DNA from: Massilibacteroides vaginae
GTDB lineage: Bacteria > Bacteroidota > Bacteroidia > Bacteroidales > Tannerellaceae
DNA: 64,000 nucleotides
Reading direction: 5' to 3'
Assembly (NCBI RefSeq): GCF_900178525.1
Contig: NZ_FXDJ01000006.1
Location: 186,001-250,000, forward strand
Each line of letters starts with the position of its first letter. Position 1 is the stretch's first letter. The notes under the pieces are model-generated. The model did no database searches, had not been told where the DNA came from, and worked only from the letters and a program-made list of their open reading frames with translations. This document shows, in pieces, positions 1-9,876 of this stretch. The translations under genes were made by a program, and so were the position numbers.

Positions 1-653
1 TGCTCCGGCCAACCGTAACGCAAGATGTTTCCGATGTCAAAATACCAACCTATCAGCGGGTGATTTATTTCATCAACAAAGCGGCGGGCTTCAACGGGAC
101 TTAGTATAAAGTTGCTCCATACATTCTCCAGACCGATATACATACCTGTTTTTTCGACCGCCGGAATGAGTTTTCGAATGGATTCCAAGGCGGTGTTGTA
201 GGCTTGCTCATAGGGAATTGTTTCGTTTACAACGCCCGGAACGACCAATACGGTATCTCCGCCAAGCGCTTTTACTTCCTCCAACGACTTAGCAACCGAA
301 TCAATGCATTCCTGTCTTACTTTCGGATCAGGATGGGAAAGGGGTTTAGACCAGTGGTCCTTGTTCACCACGCTGGGCAATTCAATCCCCGTTTTAGCTT
401 TTGCGTCCAACAGCTCTTTTATCGGTATCTCAACGGGCGCATTAAATTCGATTCCGTCAAAACCGAGATCTTTTACCATTTTAAACTTATCGAGAAGCGG
501 GATATCTTCTTTTATCATGCCATACCCCAAGCCTTTTTTAAGTTTCTTCTGATTGATGATCTGCGTCTCTTCTGTTGAGGCTGTAACAAAAGACGGGACG
601 ACAGACAATCCGGATAAAACAGCAGCTGATTTTATAAAATTTCTTCGTTCCAT
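1..653 (-). CDS. Exported sugar phosphate isomerase/epimerase-like TIM barrel (partial)
   Basis: The 5' part of a gene on the minus strand; its 3' end lies beyond the window edge, so about 217 residues are visible. The N-terminus reads MERRNFIKSAAVLSG, a twin-arginine-like signal followed by a hydrophobic stretch, so the protein is probably exported. The body (LGFDGIEFNAP, GGDTVLVVPG, GLENVW, GWYFDIGN) matches the xylose-isomerase-like TIM barrel family (AP endonuclease 2 fold); the E and D in these strand ends are typical metal ligands. It starts 4 bases after the stop of the Gfo/Idh/MocA gene, so it is the last visible gene of the sigma-FecR-SusCD operon. Such barrels commonly isomerise or epimerise keto-sugars; the exact substrate cannot be read from sequence. 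Confidence 0.85.
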   Translation of the reverse strand, partial: MERRNFIKSAAVLSGLSVVPSFVTASTEETQIINQKKLKKGLGYGMIKEDIPLLDKFKMVKDLGFDGIEFNAPVEIPIKELLDAKAKTGIELPSVVNKDHWSKPLSHPDPKVRQECIDSVAKSLEEVKALGGDTVLVVPGVVNETIPYEQAYNTALESIRKLIPAVEKTGMYIGLENVWSNFILSPVEARRFVDEINHPLIGWYFDIGNILRYGWPE

Positions 654-657
654 ATAC

Positions 658-1980
658 TTATTTTAATTGAGTTATGCCCGGAATGGCAATTGGAATAGTA
701 TGCTTTGTGTCCCATGATACATTCTCAGGAAACAGGGTTTCCAATGAGCAAAGTGCTTGTTCACAAGAGATGGTCTGACCGGTGTAACCGGCCATTCTTC
801 CGGCAAGAGCCACTAAGTTAGAGCGCGTCATCCAGTCGCCGTCATTGATCGGCCTATTGTCTCTGATAGAAGCGAACAGTTCATCGTGTTCCTGTTGATA
901 CATGCTCCGGACTTTCGAACGCTGGTACGCGTTTTCGTCCGTAAACTTGGTTTCGTCGGCATATACCCAAGGATTTTTTCCTTTTATTTCGTGCAGTCCG
1001 GTACGGCAATCCACAATACATTTACCGTCTTTTCCGGTTAGCTCCACGGCATACGAAGGAGCGGTGTTTGTCTGCTGGCGACAAGAGAAGTAAGCTTTTG
1101 CCCCATTTGAATATTCGTAAGTAACCGCAAAGTGATCATAGACATTACCGAATTTAGGATCCACCCTTTTTTGTCTTCCTCCGGTACCGCTGACCCGAAT
1201 AGGCATGGCGTCGCCCATTCCCCACTGCAACATATCAAGGCTATGTATGGCCTGCTCTATGATGTGATCGCCCGAAAGCCAGTTGTAATACAACCAGTTC
1301 CGTAGCTGATACTCAAAGTCCGACCAGCCATTCTGACGATCTTTAGACCAAAGTTCGCCGGTATTGTAAGTTGCCTCGGCCGAAAGGATTTCTCCGATTT
1401 GTCCATTTAGAACCCGGCCAAACGTTTCTCTTTTGGGGAGGTGATATCTCCAGCAAAAACCGGAGACTAACGACAGCGATTTTTCTCTTGCCTTTTGAGC
1501 CGCCATAATTACCCTACGCAAACCGGGACCATCTACGGCAAACGGTTTCTCACAGAAAATGTGTTTTCCCGCATTTACCGCGGCTTCAAGATGCATTGGG
1601 CGAAAAGCGGGAGGAGCTGCCAAAAGAACAACATCAACATCCGAATCAATCAGCTTCTGATAAGCATCCAGACCTACGAATTTCTTATTGTCCGGCACCT
1701 GTACCTTCTGCGCCATTTTCCCTTTCAACTTCTTATAAGAAGCGTCCAGCTGATCACCGAAAGCATCAGCCATGGCAGTCAGCACAACATTGGGATCGGC
1801 ATTCAGCGCCTCTTCTGCCGCGCCCGTGCCACGTCCGCCACAACCTATCAACCCGACTTTTAGCGTATTGCTATTGGCCGACCAGGCCGATTCGGATGCT
1901 AAAATCGTACTTTTAGGAATAAGCGTACCAACAGTGGCTACACCTGCCGTTTTAATAAAATTTCTTCTTGAAAACTTCAT
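658..1980 (-). CDS. Exported Gfo/Idh/MocA family oxidoreductase
   Basis: 440 residues. It starts with MKFSRRNFIKTAG, a twin-arginine-like signal shared with the downstream isomerase, so a periplasmic location is likely. A Rossmann motif (VGLIGCGGRGTG, about residues 42-53) and the EKPF motif (HIFCEKPFAVD, near residue 145), which carries the conserved lysine, define the NAD(P)-dependent Gfo/Idh/MocA family. Members oxidise or reduce sugar hydroxyls, often at C3 of glycosides, usually with a tightly bound NAD when exported. It lies 17 bases after SusD and 4 bases before the isomerase, so it is in the same operon. The substrate is unknown; a role in processing the glycan imported by the SusCD pair is inferred from context. 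Confidence 0.9.
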   Translation of the reverse strand: MKFSRRNFIKTAGVATVGTLIPKSTILASESAWSANSNTLKVGLIGCGGRGTGAAEEALNADPNVVLTAMADAFGDQLDASYKKLKGKMAQKVQVPDNKKFVGLDAYQKLIDSDVDVVLLAAPPAFRPMHLEAAVNAGKHIFCEKPFAVDGPGLRRVIMAAQKAREKSLSLVSGFCWRYHLPKRETFGRVLNGQIGEILSAEATYNTGELWSKDRQNGWSDFEYQLRNWLYYNWLSGDHIIEQAIHSLDMLQWGMGDAMPIRVSGTGGRQKRVDPKFGNVYDHFAVTYEYSNGAKAYFSCRQQTNTAPSYAVELTGKDGKCIVDCRTGLHEIKGKNPWVYADETKFTDENAYQRSKVRSMYQQEHDELFASIRDNRPINDGDWMTRSNLVALAGRMAGYTGQTISCEQALCSLETLFPENVSWDTKHTIPIAIPGITQLK

Positions 1981-1997
1981 ACTATTTTGATTTAAAG

Positions 1998-3938
1998 TTA
2001 ATAACCCGGATTTTGCTGTAACTGAGGAGCTTTATTCATTTCTTCGATAGCTATCGGCAACCAATATTGCCTTTTATTCCACTCTCTGGTATCCGCCAGA
2101 GTTGTTGTATTATAGATATATATCGAAACTCCGTCCTCAAAATGATAAATATATGTAGGACTAAAACTCTTTATTACTTTATCACAAATCATCCATTTAC
2201 GTATGCTATACCAACGGTCACCCTCTCCCATCATTTCGATAAGGCGTTCATGTCTATACCATTCACGTGCCTGATTCTGGTCTGCAGACAACTCTCTTCC
2301 AGGTAATCCTGCTCGATTTCTTATTTTATTAACAGCCTTCAAACCTTCTTCTACTTCACCTAATTCAATGCAAGCTTCAGCATAATCCAGCATGACCTCA
2401 GCCAATCTCATCTCAACCCAGGTATTTTCATTATTATCGATTTCTCCGTTCAACGTAACATCAAGCATTTTACGTATATAATACCCTGTTTTTGTACCAT
2501 TCCATGCTTGGTTTGCCGCAGATCTTGAATCTGCTCCACCTATTTGATCAGACTCCATTTTACTTATCTCGCTCATCAGGCTTGCCACATCTTTTCCAAT
2601 CAAGGCGTTGCCCGGACGTTTAATTTTATGTCCTATCTGAATCTTATTGTCAGTAGAAGGTCTATCTCTCCAAGGAGCTCCGTCAAATAAAATAGATGCA
2701 TAAAAACGAGGCTCTCTTCCAATATATGGATTATGTTCAGGATCCGTCTCCAATTGTTGTTTAGTGAAAGCTCTAACACTTTTATCTCCCGGTTTATATT
2801 TGTCCCATTGGAAAGAAGATCCATCTTTCATTTCATATTCCCGTACCAAATCTTCTATCGGTTCATTATTCCCCCAACAATTATAACCGTTAGGTCCCCA
2901 GTAGAGATTATTCCTAGCAACATTCCCTTGTTTATTCAGGTATTGTACACCAAATATAATTTCGTCGTCCCAAACGCCTTTCTGTAAAAATATTCCGGCA
3001 TAATTTTCAGCATAAGCTTGTATCTCCGCTTCAGTAATATCTGCGGAAGGTTCTCCAGCTGCACCGGTCAGCGCATATTTGCCATATTTACCATCCAGCA
3101 CTTCTTTCGCAGCATTCTTTGCAGCCAACAACCTGTCTGTTCGATTCCCTCCATCAAAGGAAACCAAAGGATTAGAAGCTTCATATCCTCCGTTAGTAAG
3201 CTCTCCGGCAACAAAGCTCAACAATCTTGACTTTAATGCAGCCGCTGTTCCTTTTGTTGCTCGCCCTTGTTCAATATCCGCTTTAAGAGGTAAACCTTCA
3301 ATAGCCAGATCAACATCCTTGAGAATAAAGTCTACTGTTTCCTGCAGAGTAGAGCGTTTTGGCAGAAGGAAGTCATCTTTCAAATCATATTTTTTATCCG
3401 AAAGCACCAACCCGCCATAAGATCTCAGGAGATTCGTATAGTCAAAAGCCCTAATAAAAAGTGCTTCTGCTTTTATCTGCTGTAGCTTAGCTTCTTCAGC
3501 AGCTGTTTTTACAGGTACATCATCAATTCCATCCAATAACGTATTGACGTTTTTAATATTCCTATACAGATCATGCCAGAGTATAAAACTATACCTTACA
3601 CCTACACTATTTCCTGTACCTCCGAAATGCCCTAAATAACTTGGCGTTAATGTACCTTTTGTGAATGTTACATTACCTGCCCTATGAATATTAAGTAACT
3701 CATCTGTAGAAGAAGACAACAAATCCTCTTTCATTCCCAATACATTCTCATGATCACCACCTATTTGATCATAACACTGATACAAAAAGGCCTCTACCAG
3801 ATTTATGTCCCGGAATAAAGATTCTTCATTAAATGAGTCAACCGGATCTTGATTAAGTACATTATCACAAGATGTTGTCATAAATATTATTGCAATAACA
3901 GAAATGCAACACTTATATATCAAATTATTCTTTTCCAT
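1998..3938 (-). CDS. SusD/RagB family nutrient-binding outer membrane lipoprotein
   Basis: 646 residues. A signal peptide ends in a lipobox (FMTTSCDN, Cys near residue 24), so the protein is lipidated and expected on the outer membrane surface. The TPR-like N-terminal region (IKAEALFIRAFDYTNLLRSYGG) and the C-terminal RagB/SusD signature (WVEMRLAEVMLDYAEACIELG, INKIRNRAGLPGR) are clear. It follows SusC by 30 bases. SusD proteins form the lid of the SusC transporter and capture glycans or other nutrients. Substrate specificity is not readable from sequence. Confidence 0.96.
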   Translation of the reverse strand: MEKNNLIYKCCISVIAIIFMTTSCDNVLNQDPVDSFNEESLFRDINLVEAFLYQCYDQIGGDHENVLGMKEDLLSSSTDELLNIHRAGNVTFTKGTLTPSYLGHFGGTGNSVGVRYSFILWHDLYRNIKNVNTLLDGIDDVPVKTAAEEAKLQQIKAEALFIRAFDYTNLLRSYGGLVLSDKKYDLKDDFLLPKRSTLQETVDFILKDVDLAIEGLPLKADIEQGRATKGTAAALKSRLLSFVAGELTNGGYEASNPLVSFDGGNRTDRLLAAKNAAKEVLDGKYGKYALTGAAGEPSADITEAEIQAYAENYAGIFLQKGVWDDEIIFGVQYLNKQGNVARNNLYWGPNGYNCWGNNEPIEDLVREYEMKDGSSFQWDKYKPGDKSVRAFTKQQLETDPEHNPYIGREPRFYASILFDGAPWRDRPSTDNKIQIGHKIKRPGNALIGKDVASLMSEISKMESDQIGGADSRSAANQAWNGTKTGYYIRKMLDVTLNGEIDNNENTWVEMRLAEVMLDYAEACIELGEVEEGLKAVNKIRNRAGLPGRELSADQNQAREWYRHERLIEMMGEGDRWYSIRKWMICDKVIKSFSPTYIYHFEDGVSIYIYNTTTLADTREWNKRQYWLPIAIEEMNKAPQLQQNPGY

Positions 3939-3968
3939 ATTTTTTGTGATTTTATCATTTGTATGCCG

Positions 3969-6900
3969 TCAAAAAGTAAGTTTAACACCCAGATTAATGG
4001 ATTTCATCGCCGGATAATATTGAGGATTAGCCACTTCAGGGTCATAATTTCTTTGAGCTGAATAGATCAGGAATAAATTATAGCCCGACACATATACATC
4101 AGCTTTAGAAACACCAACTTTTTTAGTTAAAAGTTGAGGAATAGTATAATTGACCATAACACTCTTCAATCGTAGATAAGCCATATTATCATACCAATAA
4201 GAATTACCATTACTTAAATATGACCAGTATTGATCAGCACGATGAAAAGGTCTGGCTTGATTTGAATTGCTATTCTCAGGAGTCCAATAACCATTTGCAA
4301 TCCATTGGAACACATTCTGACCAACACCTCTATTACCTTCAATAGAACTTACATAGTAGTTACCTTGTCCTTGTGCCAATGCAGAGAACGACCAGTTTTT
4401 ATATGCCAGATCCAACTTAATACCATAGAATAACTCAGGAGCATCAGTTTTATCCATTAAAATACGGTCATCCGCATTAATCACGCCATCCCCATTATAA
4501 TCTTCAAAAATCACATCTCCCGGTTTTGCTCCAGCCCAATGAGGGTATGCATCTACTTCGGCTTGTGTTTTAAATATTCCTATTGCATTATATACTAATT
4601 TTGTTCCATACGGATGACCGGTTTCTCTTTGCCATTCCACAGCACGTTCAGGTTCATCCATAAACTTCACTTTATTACGCGCCAAGCTCAGGTTTCCCGA
4701 TAAATCGAGTCTTACTTCTCCAAATTTTTTATGAAAACCGGCGTCGATTTCGAAACCTCTATTATCCACTATACCTATATTTTCGTCGGGCAATGCCAAA
4801 CCGGTAAAACTGGGCACAGACGCATTTTTCTTTACAAGAATATCGGAACGTCTGTTAAAGAAAAACTCTGTATTTAAGTGGAACATTTGATTCAAAAATT
4901 GAGAATCAAATCCAAAGTTATAGGTAGTTTGTTTCTCCCATGTTATATTAGAGTTTGCAACTACAGACTGGTAAATCTTTGTTACCACATCTTTTGAACT
5001 ACCCAATGTTACCCCTGCATCAAGAGCATATTTATTAATATATTGGAAAGGATCTCCCGGGTCCATCCCCATTTTACCATAAGTTCCCCTCAGTTTGAAA
5101 TAGTCAATAAACGATAAGTTCTCTTTCCAGAAACTTTCTTCTGATGCACGCCATGCTAAAAGAATTGCCGGGAAATTTCCCCATCTGCTGGAAGGAGGAA
5201 ATTTAATAGAACCATCACGACGAAATATAAATTCCATCAAATACCTGTCTTTATAGCTATAGTTTAATCGGCTAATCCAGGATTGACGAGCATAAATGCT
5301 CAGTTTACCGGAATTCGATTTATCTTTCTCACCTCCTGCATCTAAAGCTTGAACTAAATCAGAAATGAAGTATTTACGATAGGCATCAAAAATAAAGTAA
5401 TCTTCGTCTAACTGTTCAAAAGCACCAAAAATAGAGAATGTGTGATCTCCAAATGTTCGTCCGTAATTAAAACTGATATTAAACATTTGCTTTCTTGTTC
5501 TTGAATTTTCCTGAGTCAGTTCAGGAGAATCAAGACCACGCAAACGGGGTTCAAGATCCATACTGGTGATAAAACCATCTTCATTTCTTACTGCTGTTTC
5601 ATAATCAGCATAATATAAAGTCCATGGTTTTTTAAAAACTTTCTTATTATAATTGCTCACATCATAATTAAAGAATCCATCAATAGATAATCCCTCAATC
5701 ATAGGAGGTTTAATGGATGCACGGAATGTCAGCTCGTTTTTATAGTTTTCCTGCTCGTCGTATCCTGCATCAAAACTTGTGTTGACAACAGGATTCACAC
5801 CACCTTCAAAATCGGGTCCGGGTTCTCCGGTAGGCCAAAAAGAAGGAACTGTAGGAACAACTAAAGTAGCCCATCCAACCAACTTGGATGTTTCTGTTGT
5901 AGGATATTTCTTTGACGTCATAAATCCGGCATATTGAACAGATGCGTCAAGCCAATCGGTGATAGGCACATCAATTTTGGCTCTTAAATTATACTGTTTG
6001 TATTTTGTGGATTCTTGCTTATAAAACGCCTGATTGTTTTTATAGCCGAAAGAAACATAATACCTCATTTTTTCATACCCACCATTAATAGATAAGCTAT
6101 GCCGGGTATCTGTTGTCCAGTCTTTAACCAAATCGCCCATCCAATCGGAATTAGGATGCTCCCATGGGTCTATTCCGCTTTTAAACAATTCAATATCCCT
6201 GTCAGAATAAAGTCTGCTTAGCCCTTCATAATCCTGATAATCTGAAATATACTGAGAATATTCACCGGCATTTGCAAGTTTAGGCAGAATTGTCGGAGCT
6301 TTAAAGCTGGCAGAAAATTGATAATCTAATTTTGCTTTCTGACTAGCTCCGCTTTTTGTTGTAACAAGTATTACCCCATTTGCAGCACGCGATCCATAGA
6401 TTGCCGCAGACGCATCCTTCAGCACAGATATACTTTCTATATCATTTGGATCAATCTCATACAAACTTCTGTCAGGAATACCATCAATTACGACTAAAGG
6501 ATTTAATGGTTTCGAATCACCTTTTCGATCCCCTAAAGTAGATCGTCCACGAATAAGTATCTGCGCTTCATCTTTTCCAGGTTCACCCGAACCTTGTATT
6601 ACCGTTGCCCCCGGCAATCTTCCTGAAATAGCATTTGTTACATCAAAAGCATTCGTAGAAGCAATTTCTTCCCCCTGTATGGCAGCAACTGCACCAACAA
6701 GGTTTTCCTTCTTTTGTACACCATAACCAATAACAACCACTTCACCTAAAGCCTGACGATCCTCTAACAGTTTTACAGTAAGCGTACTTTGTGAATCTAT
6801 CACTATAGACTGCTGTATATAACCTACATATCTTATTTCTACCACATTGCCAGTAGAAACATCCAGCGAGAACTTTCCGTCAAAATCAGTTATTGTTCCA

Positions 6901-7361
6901 TCAGTAGTACCTTTGATTACGACATTGGCTCCAATAATAGCTTCACCTTTCTCATCTAATACAGTACCTGTTATTTTCTTTTTTTGTGTAACCTGATTTG
7001 TTGAGGGCTTCTCTTTTTCCTTTTGAACCGACAGCACAATATGCGAACCTTCTATTTTATACTTTACACCGGTTCCTTTGAACAGTTTATCCAAAACGTC
7101 GGAAATAGATTCATTTTCCACACTAATAGACACAATCCTATCCATATCTATTTGTGTGTTGTAAACAAACATATAGTCCGTCTGCTGTTCAATAACGCGA
7201 AGGGCTTGTTCTACATTTATATTTTTCTCATTTATAGTCACGTCCGTTTTTTGGGACTTAACTTCAAGAGCAGATGAATACACTATGCACGAGAATAAGA
7301 GAATAACCTGAAGGCATACAGATTTAATATTGCAAAATCTCCATAATAGTTTTTTTTCCAT
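3969..7361 (-). CDS. SusC/RagA family TonB-linked outer membrane transporter with STN signalling domain
   Basis: 1130 residues. Domain order: signal peptide (about 1-32), STN secretin/TonB short N-terminal domain (about 45-110), a carboxypeptidase-regulatory-like beta-sandwich (about 128-205, KITGTVLDEKGEAIIGANVV), a SusC signature with TonB box region (EVVVIGYGVQKKENL), plug domain (VTNAISGRLPGATV, ILIRGRSTLG, VLKDASAAIYGSRAANGVI) and a long C-terminal beta-barrel. The STN domain is characteristic of transporters that signal to a FecR anti-sigma factor, and fecR and the ECF sigma gene lie directly upstream. With SusD it forms a TonB-driven importer. Confidence 0.97.
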   Translation of the reverse strand: MEKKLLWRFCNIKSVCLQVILLFSCIVYSSALEVKSQKTDVTINEKNINVEQALRVIEQQTDYMFVYNTQIDMDRIVSISVENESISDVLDKLFKGTGVKYKIEGSHIVLSVQKEKEKPSTNQVTQKKKITGTVLDEKGEAIIGANVVIKGTTDGTITDFDGKFSLDVSTGNVVEIRYVGYIQQSIVIDSQSTLTVKLLEDRQALGEVVVIGYGVQKKENLVGAVAAIQGEEIASTNAFDVTNAISGRLPGATVIQGSGEPGKDEAQILIRGRSTLGDRKGDSKPLNPLVVIDGIPDRSLYEIDPNDIESISVLKDASAAIYGSRAANGVILVTTKSGASQKAKLDYQFSASFKAPTILPKLANAGEYSQYISDYQDYEGLSRLYSDRDIELFKSGIDPWEHPNSDWMGDLVKDWTTDTRHSLSINGGYEKMRYYVSFGYKNNQAFYKQESTKYKQYNLRAKIDVPITDWLDASVQYAGFMTSKKYPTTETSKLVGWATLVVPTVPSFWPTGEPGPDFEGGVNPVVNTSFDAGYDEQENYKNELTFRASIKPPMIEGLSIDGFFNYDVSNYNKKVFKKPWTLYYADYETAVRNEDGFITSMDLEPRLRGLDSPELTQENSRTRKQMFNISFNYGRTFGDHTFSIFGAFEQLDEDYFIFDAYRKYFISDLVQALDAGGEKDKSNSGKLSIYARQSWISRLNYSYKDRYLMEFIFRRDGSIKFPPSSRWGNFPAILLAWRASEESFWKENLSFIDYFKLRGTYGKMGMDPGDPFQYINKYALDAGVTLGSSKDVVTKIYQSVVANSNITWEKQTTYNFGFDSQFLNQMFHLNTEFFFNRRSDILVKKNASVPSFTGLALPDENIGIVDNRGFEIDAGFHKKFGEVRLDLSGNLSLARNKVKFMDEPERAVEWQRETGHPYGTKLVYNAIGIFKTQAEVDAYPHWAGAKPGDVIFEDYNGDGVINADDRILMDKTDAPELFYGIKLDLAYKNWSFSALAQGQGNYYVSSIEGNRGVGQNVFQWIANGYWTPENSNSNQARPFHRADQYWSYLSNGNSYWYDNMAYLRLKSVMVNYTIPQLLTKKVGVSKADVYVSGYNLFLIYSAQRNYDPEVANPQYYPAMKSINLGVKLTF

Positions 7362-7504
7362 AATTTTACGATCTAAAATTCTAGTATTAATACTTCTCTT
7401 CTCCAGAAAGTAAATTCTTTATCTGGATTTAATGGTTAACTGAATATTTTTCAACTAAAACCGACAAAAAGGTTGTTTCATAGGCTGTGTGTTTTATTAA
7501 TACC

Positions 7505-8449
7505 CTACTTAATGATTATTGTATTCGTTTTTTTATCCCGGAAATAAGAAAAACGGATACTCTCCTGCAAGAGGCCTAAAGCATAATCTATACCATCGGT
7601 TTGAAGAAACTTACCTGTATATAGATATTGATTTACATTTTGGTTTAATACATTTATTTTACAACCATACGACTTCTCAAAAACAGTCATTATATCGTCA
7701 AAACGTTCTTTATGAAAACTTAGAATACCATCCCGCCAGTCAAATTTTTCGAGGTCGGTTAATGTTGAAATTTGCAGATCTCCATTTAGATAGCTACACA
7801 GTGTATTTGGATCTAATTTCACATATTTTTCAGGAGATGATGCATCAACAATTTTTACAGACCCTTCAAAAAGGGCTGTTTCAAATCTATTTTTAGAGAC
7901 ATCAACATTAACGTTAAACTTTGTTCCTAAAACTTCTATTTTATGATTACCGGCAGATACACGAAAGGGAATATTTTCATTTCTGAAAATATCAAAATAG
8001 GCCTCTCCTTCAATTATTACTTCGCGAACGTCTTCGTTAAAAGTCACAGGATATTTTATAGAAGTACCTGCGTTTAAGCAGACTTTACTTCCATCAGGAA
8101 GGTCTATATTAACCCGTTGACCAAATGGAACCGTTATTGTTTGATAGGCGGTATGCGGTGTGACAGTCTTTTTAGTATATAAAGAATAAAAGGAAATGAA
8201 TATCAACAAAAGTAGTACTGCGGCCTTTGAATAAGTCCAATAAATCTTTTTAAGAAAATGCTTATTGACAGCTTGTTCTTTTTTAGGTGTACTCAACTGT
8301 CGGCTAAATAAGCTCAGATTATAAATCTTCCTCTCCTTCAGGAAATGATCGTAATAATCTGGATGTTCCTCCAAATAATGCTTTAAATGTATTTTTTCTT
8401 TTTCAGAGAAACTACCTGAGAAAAATTTATGTAAATCCGGCTCCTTCAT
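7505..8449 (-). CDS. FecR family anti-sigma factor
   Basis: About 314 residues from the start I prefer (MKEPDLHKFFSGSFSEKE); an in-frame ATG 36 bases upstream at 8485 would add 12 residues. Cytoplasmic N-terminus, one membrane segment (AAVLLLLIFISFYSLYT), then the periplasmic FecR domain (VPFGQRVNIDLPDGSKVCLN, EGEAYFDI, VLGTKFNV) and a C-terminal DUF4974-like domain (FHKERFDDIMTVFEKSYGCK). The periplasmic part is expected to receive the signal from the STN domain of the SusC protein and to control the sigma factor encoded immediately upstream. The 143-base gap before susC could hold the sigma-dependent promoter, but I could not recognise its elements. Confidence 0.93.
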   Translation of the reverse strand: MKEPDLHKFFSGSFSEKEKIHLKHYLEEHPDYYDHFLKERKIYNLSLFSRQLSTPKKEQAVNKHFLKKIYWTYSKAAVLLLLIFISFYSLYTKKTVTPHTAYQTITVPFGQRVNIDLPDGSKVCLNAGTSIKYPVTFNEDVREVIIEGEAYFDIFRNENIPFRVSAGNHKIEVLGTKFNVNVDVSKNRFETALFEGSVKIVDASSPEKYVKLDPNTLCSYLNGDLQISTLTDLEKFDWRDGILSFHKERFDDIMTVFEKSYGCKINVLNQNVNQYLYTGKFLQTDGIDYALGLLQESIRFSYFRDKKTNTIIIK

Positions 8450-8500
8450 TCTTTTTATAGTTTGCGAACTATATATAAAGAACACGGGGAGGACAACAGC

Positions 8501-9079
8501 CTAGTTGTAAATAGTTAACAAAATATAAAACAGATAATCTTTCAGATTAGTTCTTAACTCGACCAAGGCTCTTGAAATATGATATTCAACACCTTTGACA
8601 CTCATATTCATAATTTCAGCAATCTCTTTTCTGGTTTTATTTTCATCCCTACTCATAATAAATATCTTTCTTGTGTCTGATGGTAATTTACTTAACGTAT
8701 CCTCCACAATTGCAGTAATTTCTGTTTTAAATAATTCGTTAGGCTCACAAGATGACAAGGAGTTAATCTGCAAATCCAACTCCCATTGATACAAATCACG
8801 AATATTATCTGAAATCGACTCTTGATATTTTCTTTGCCTGAGGTGGTTTAAGCATTTGTGTTTTACTACGGTAAGAATGAACGCAAGTATATTTGAGTTA
8901 GCCTGGTTAGTCAAACTATCTCTATTTGTCCAATACTCCATGAATGATTCAAGAACATAATCTTCTGATGCTTCAAAATCGCCAGTATAGGAAAAAGCAA
9001 AATGAATCAGCGGTTTTTCATACTTTCGAATTATCCTATTCAGTTTTTTCAAGTCTTGTGTATGATTAATATCATGCAT
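8501..9079 (-). CDS. ECF-type RNA polymerase sigma factor (FecI-like)
   Basis: 192 residues with sigma-70 region 2 (HFAFSYTGDFEASEDYVLESFMEYW as separate conserved blocks, about residues 25-50) and region 4 with its helix-turn-helix (LPSDTRKIFIMSRDENKTRKEIAEIMNMSVKG in parts, about 133-165). First gene of the minus-strand sigma-FecR-SusC-SusD-oxidoreductase-isomerase cluster. In Bacteroidetes such sigma factors are held by the neighbouring FecR protein and released when the cognate SusC is engaged. No TAnnTTTG promoter is obvious in the ~150 bases upstream. Confidence 0.94.
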   Translation of the reverse strand: MHDINHTQDLKKLNRIIRKYEKPLIHFAFSYTGDFEASEDYVLESFMEYWTNRDSLTNQANSNILAFILTVVKHKCLNHLRQRKYQESISDNIRDLYQWELDLQINSLSSCEPNELFKTEITAIVEDTLSKLPSDTRKIFIMSRDENKTRKEIAEIMNMSVKGVEYHISRALVELRTNLKDYLFYILLTIYN

Positions 9080-9876
9080 CGGTTAATCCTATAAATTGTT
9101 GATTTAAAAAAAATATTACAGATTTAGGGTCTCTCAAATTTGACTATTTTAAGACAATTCGACTACCCTCAGTACTAAATCTCACTATCTGTAAATAAAA
9201 TTAGCAACATGGTAAAGATACATTTATTTTTTGCAGGACAAAAAAACATAAAACCCTGCCCTATTTTTCACCATTAATTTTGTCGATAAAAATGATGATT
9301 TTAAATACAATTCCAATCAGGATTTTTTTATTCAGACTTCATTTAGATCAGGCAGAAAGTCCGGTTTACATATTGCCTTTTACTGAAGCAAATTAACAAT
9401 TCAAATTTCACGCTGAAATGGAGGCGTTTTTTTGCAATACTATATGTTTGAAAATATATCCTTTATTTTTCTGAAGATAACCTTTATTTTTCCAAAAATA
9501 ACCTTTATGTTTTTCGAAACACACAATTCATTGATTATCAAAAGGATAAGGAGACATCCAAAACCAGCAAACAAAGTGCCGTTTTTAACTTAAAAAAGGA
9601 GTAAAATTATTGTCGCCAATTTGAATTTCCATATATTGATGAATAGAAATATTAAGGCCATAATGTTTTTTAGTGTACATGGTTTTCCACTATACACTTG
9701 GACTATACATTAACATAGTTTTAACAATTAATGTACACTTTGGATACACCAGTTAATGTGGAGTCCTTTGGTCAAAAAAAATCAGTTTTACTAATTTTAC
9801 ACATAACAAACAAACCATAATGTGCTTATTATCAACTATTTATTTGGAGTTTTTTCTTAATTTCACTTTAACAAAA
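9080..9876. other. Long noncoding AT-rich region between the ECF sigma gene and tRNA-Ala
   Basis: About 800 bases without a credible gene on either strand. It contains the three-unit 21-bp repeat element (9446-9508) and, at 9674-9749, related tandem and inverted repeats around the word TGTACAC. The rest shows no further structure that I can support. The promoter of the sigma operon should be within the first few hundred bases but I cannot place it. Confidence 0.6.
9446..9508 (-). repeat. Three-unit 21-bp repeat element (copy A)
   Basis: Read on the minus strand, three consecutive 21-bp units start with ATAAAGGTTAT (9508-9488), ATAAAGGTTAT (9487-9467) and ATAAAGGATAT (9466-9446). The layout, two GGTTAT units followed by a GGATAT unit, is the same as in the element at 57476-57538. 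Similarity to that copy continues about 25 bases past the last unit (CAA.CA.ATAGTATT..AAAAA). Function unknown. Confidence 0.8.

Noticed and set aside
9446-9508. Insertion sequence ends
   Set aside because: No transposase, target-site duplication or paired terminal repeats enclosing a gene were seen near any of the elements.
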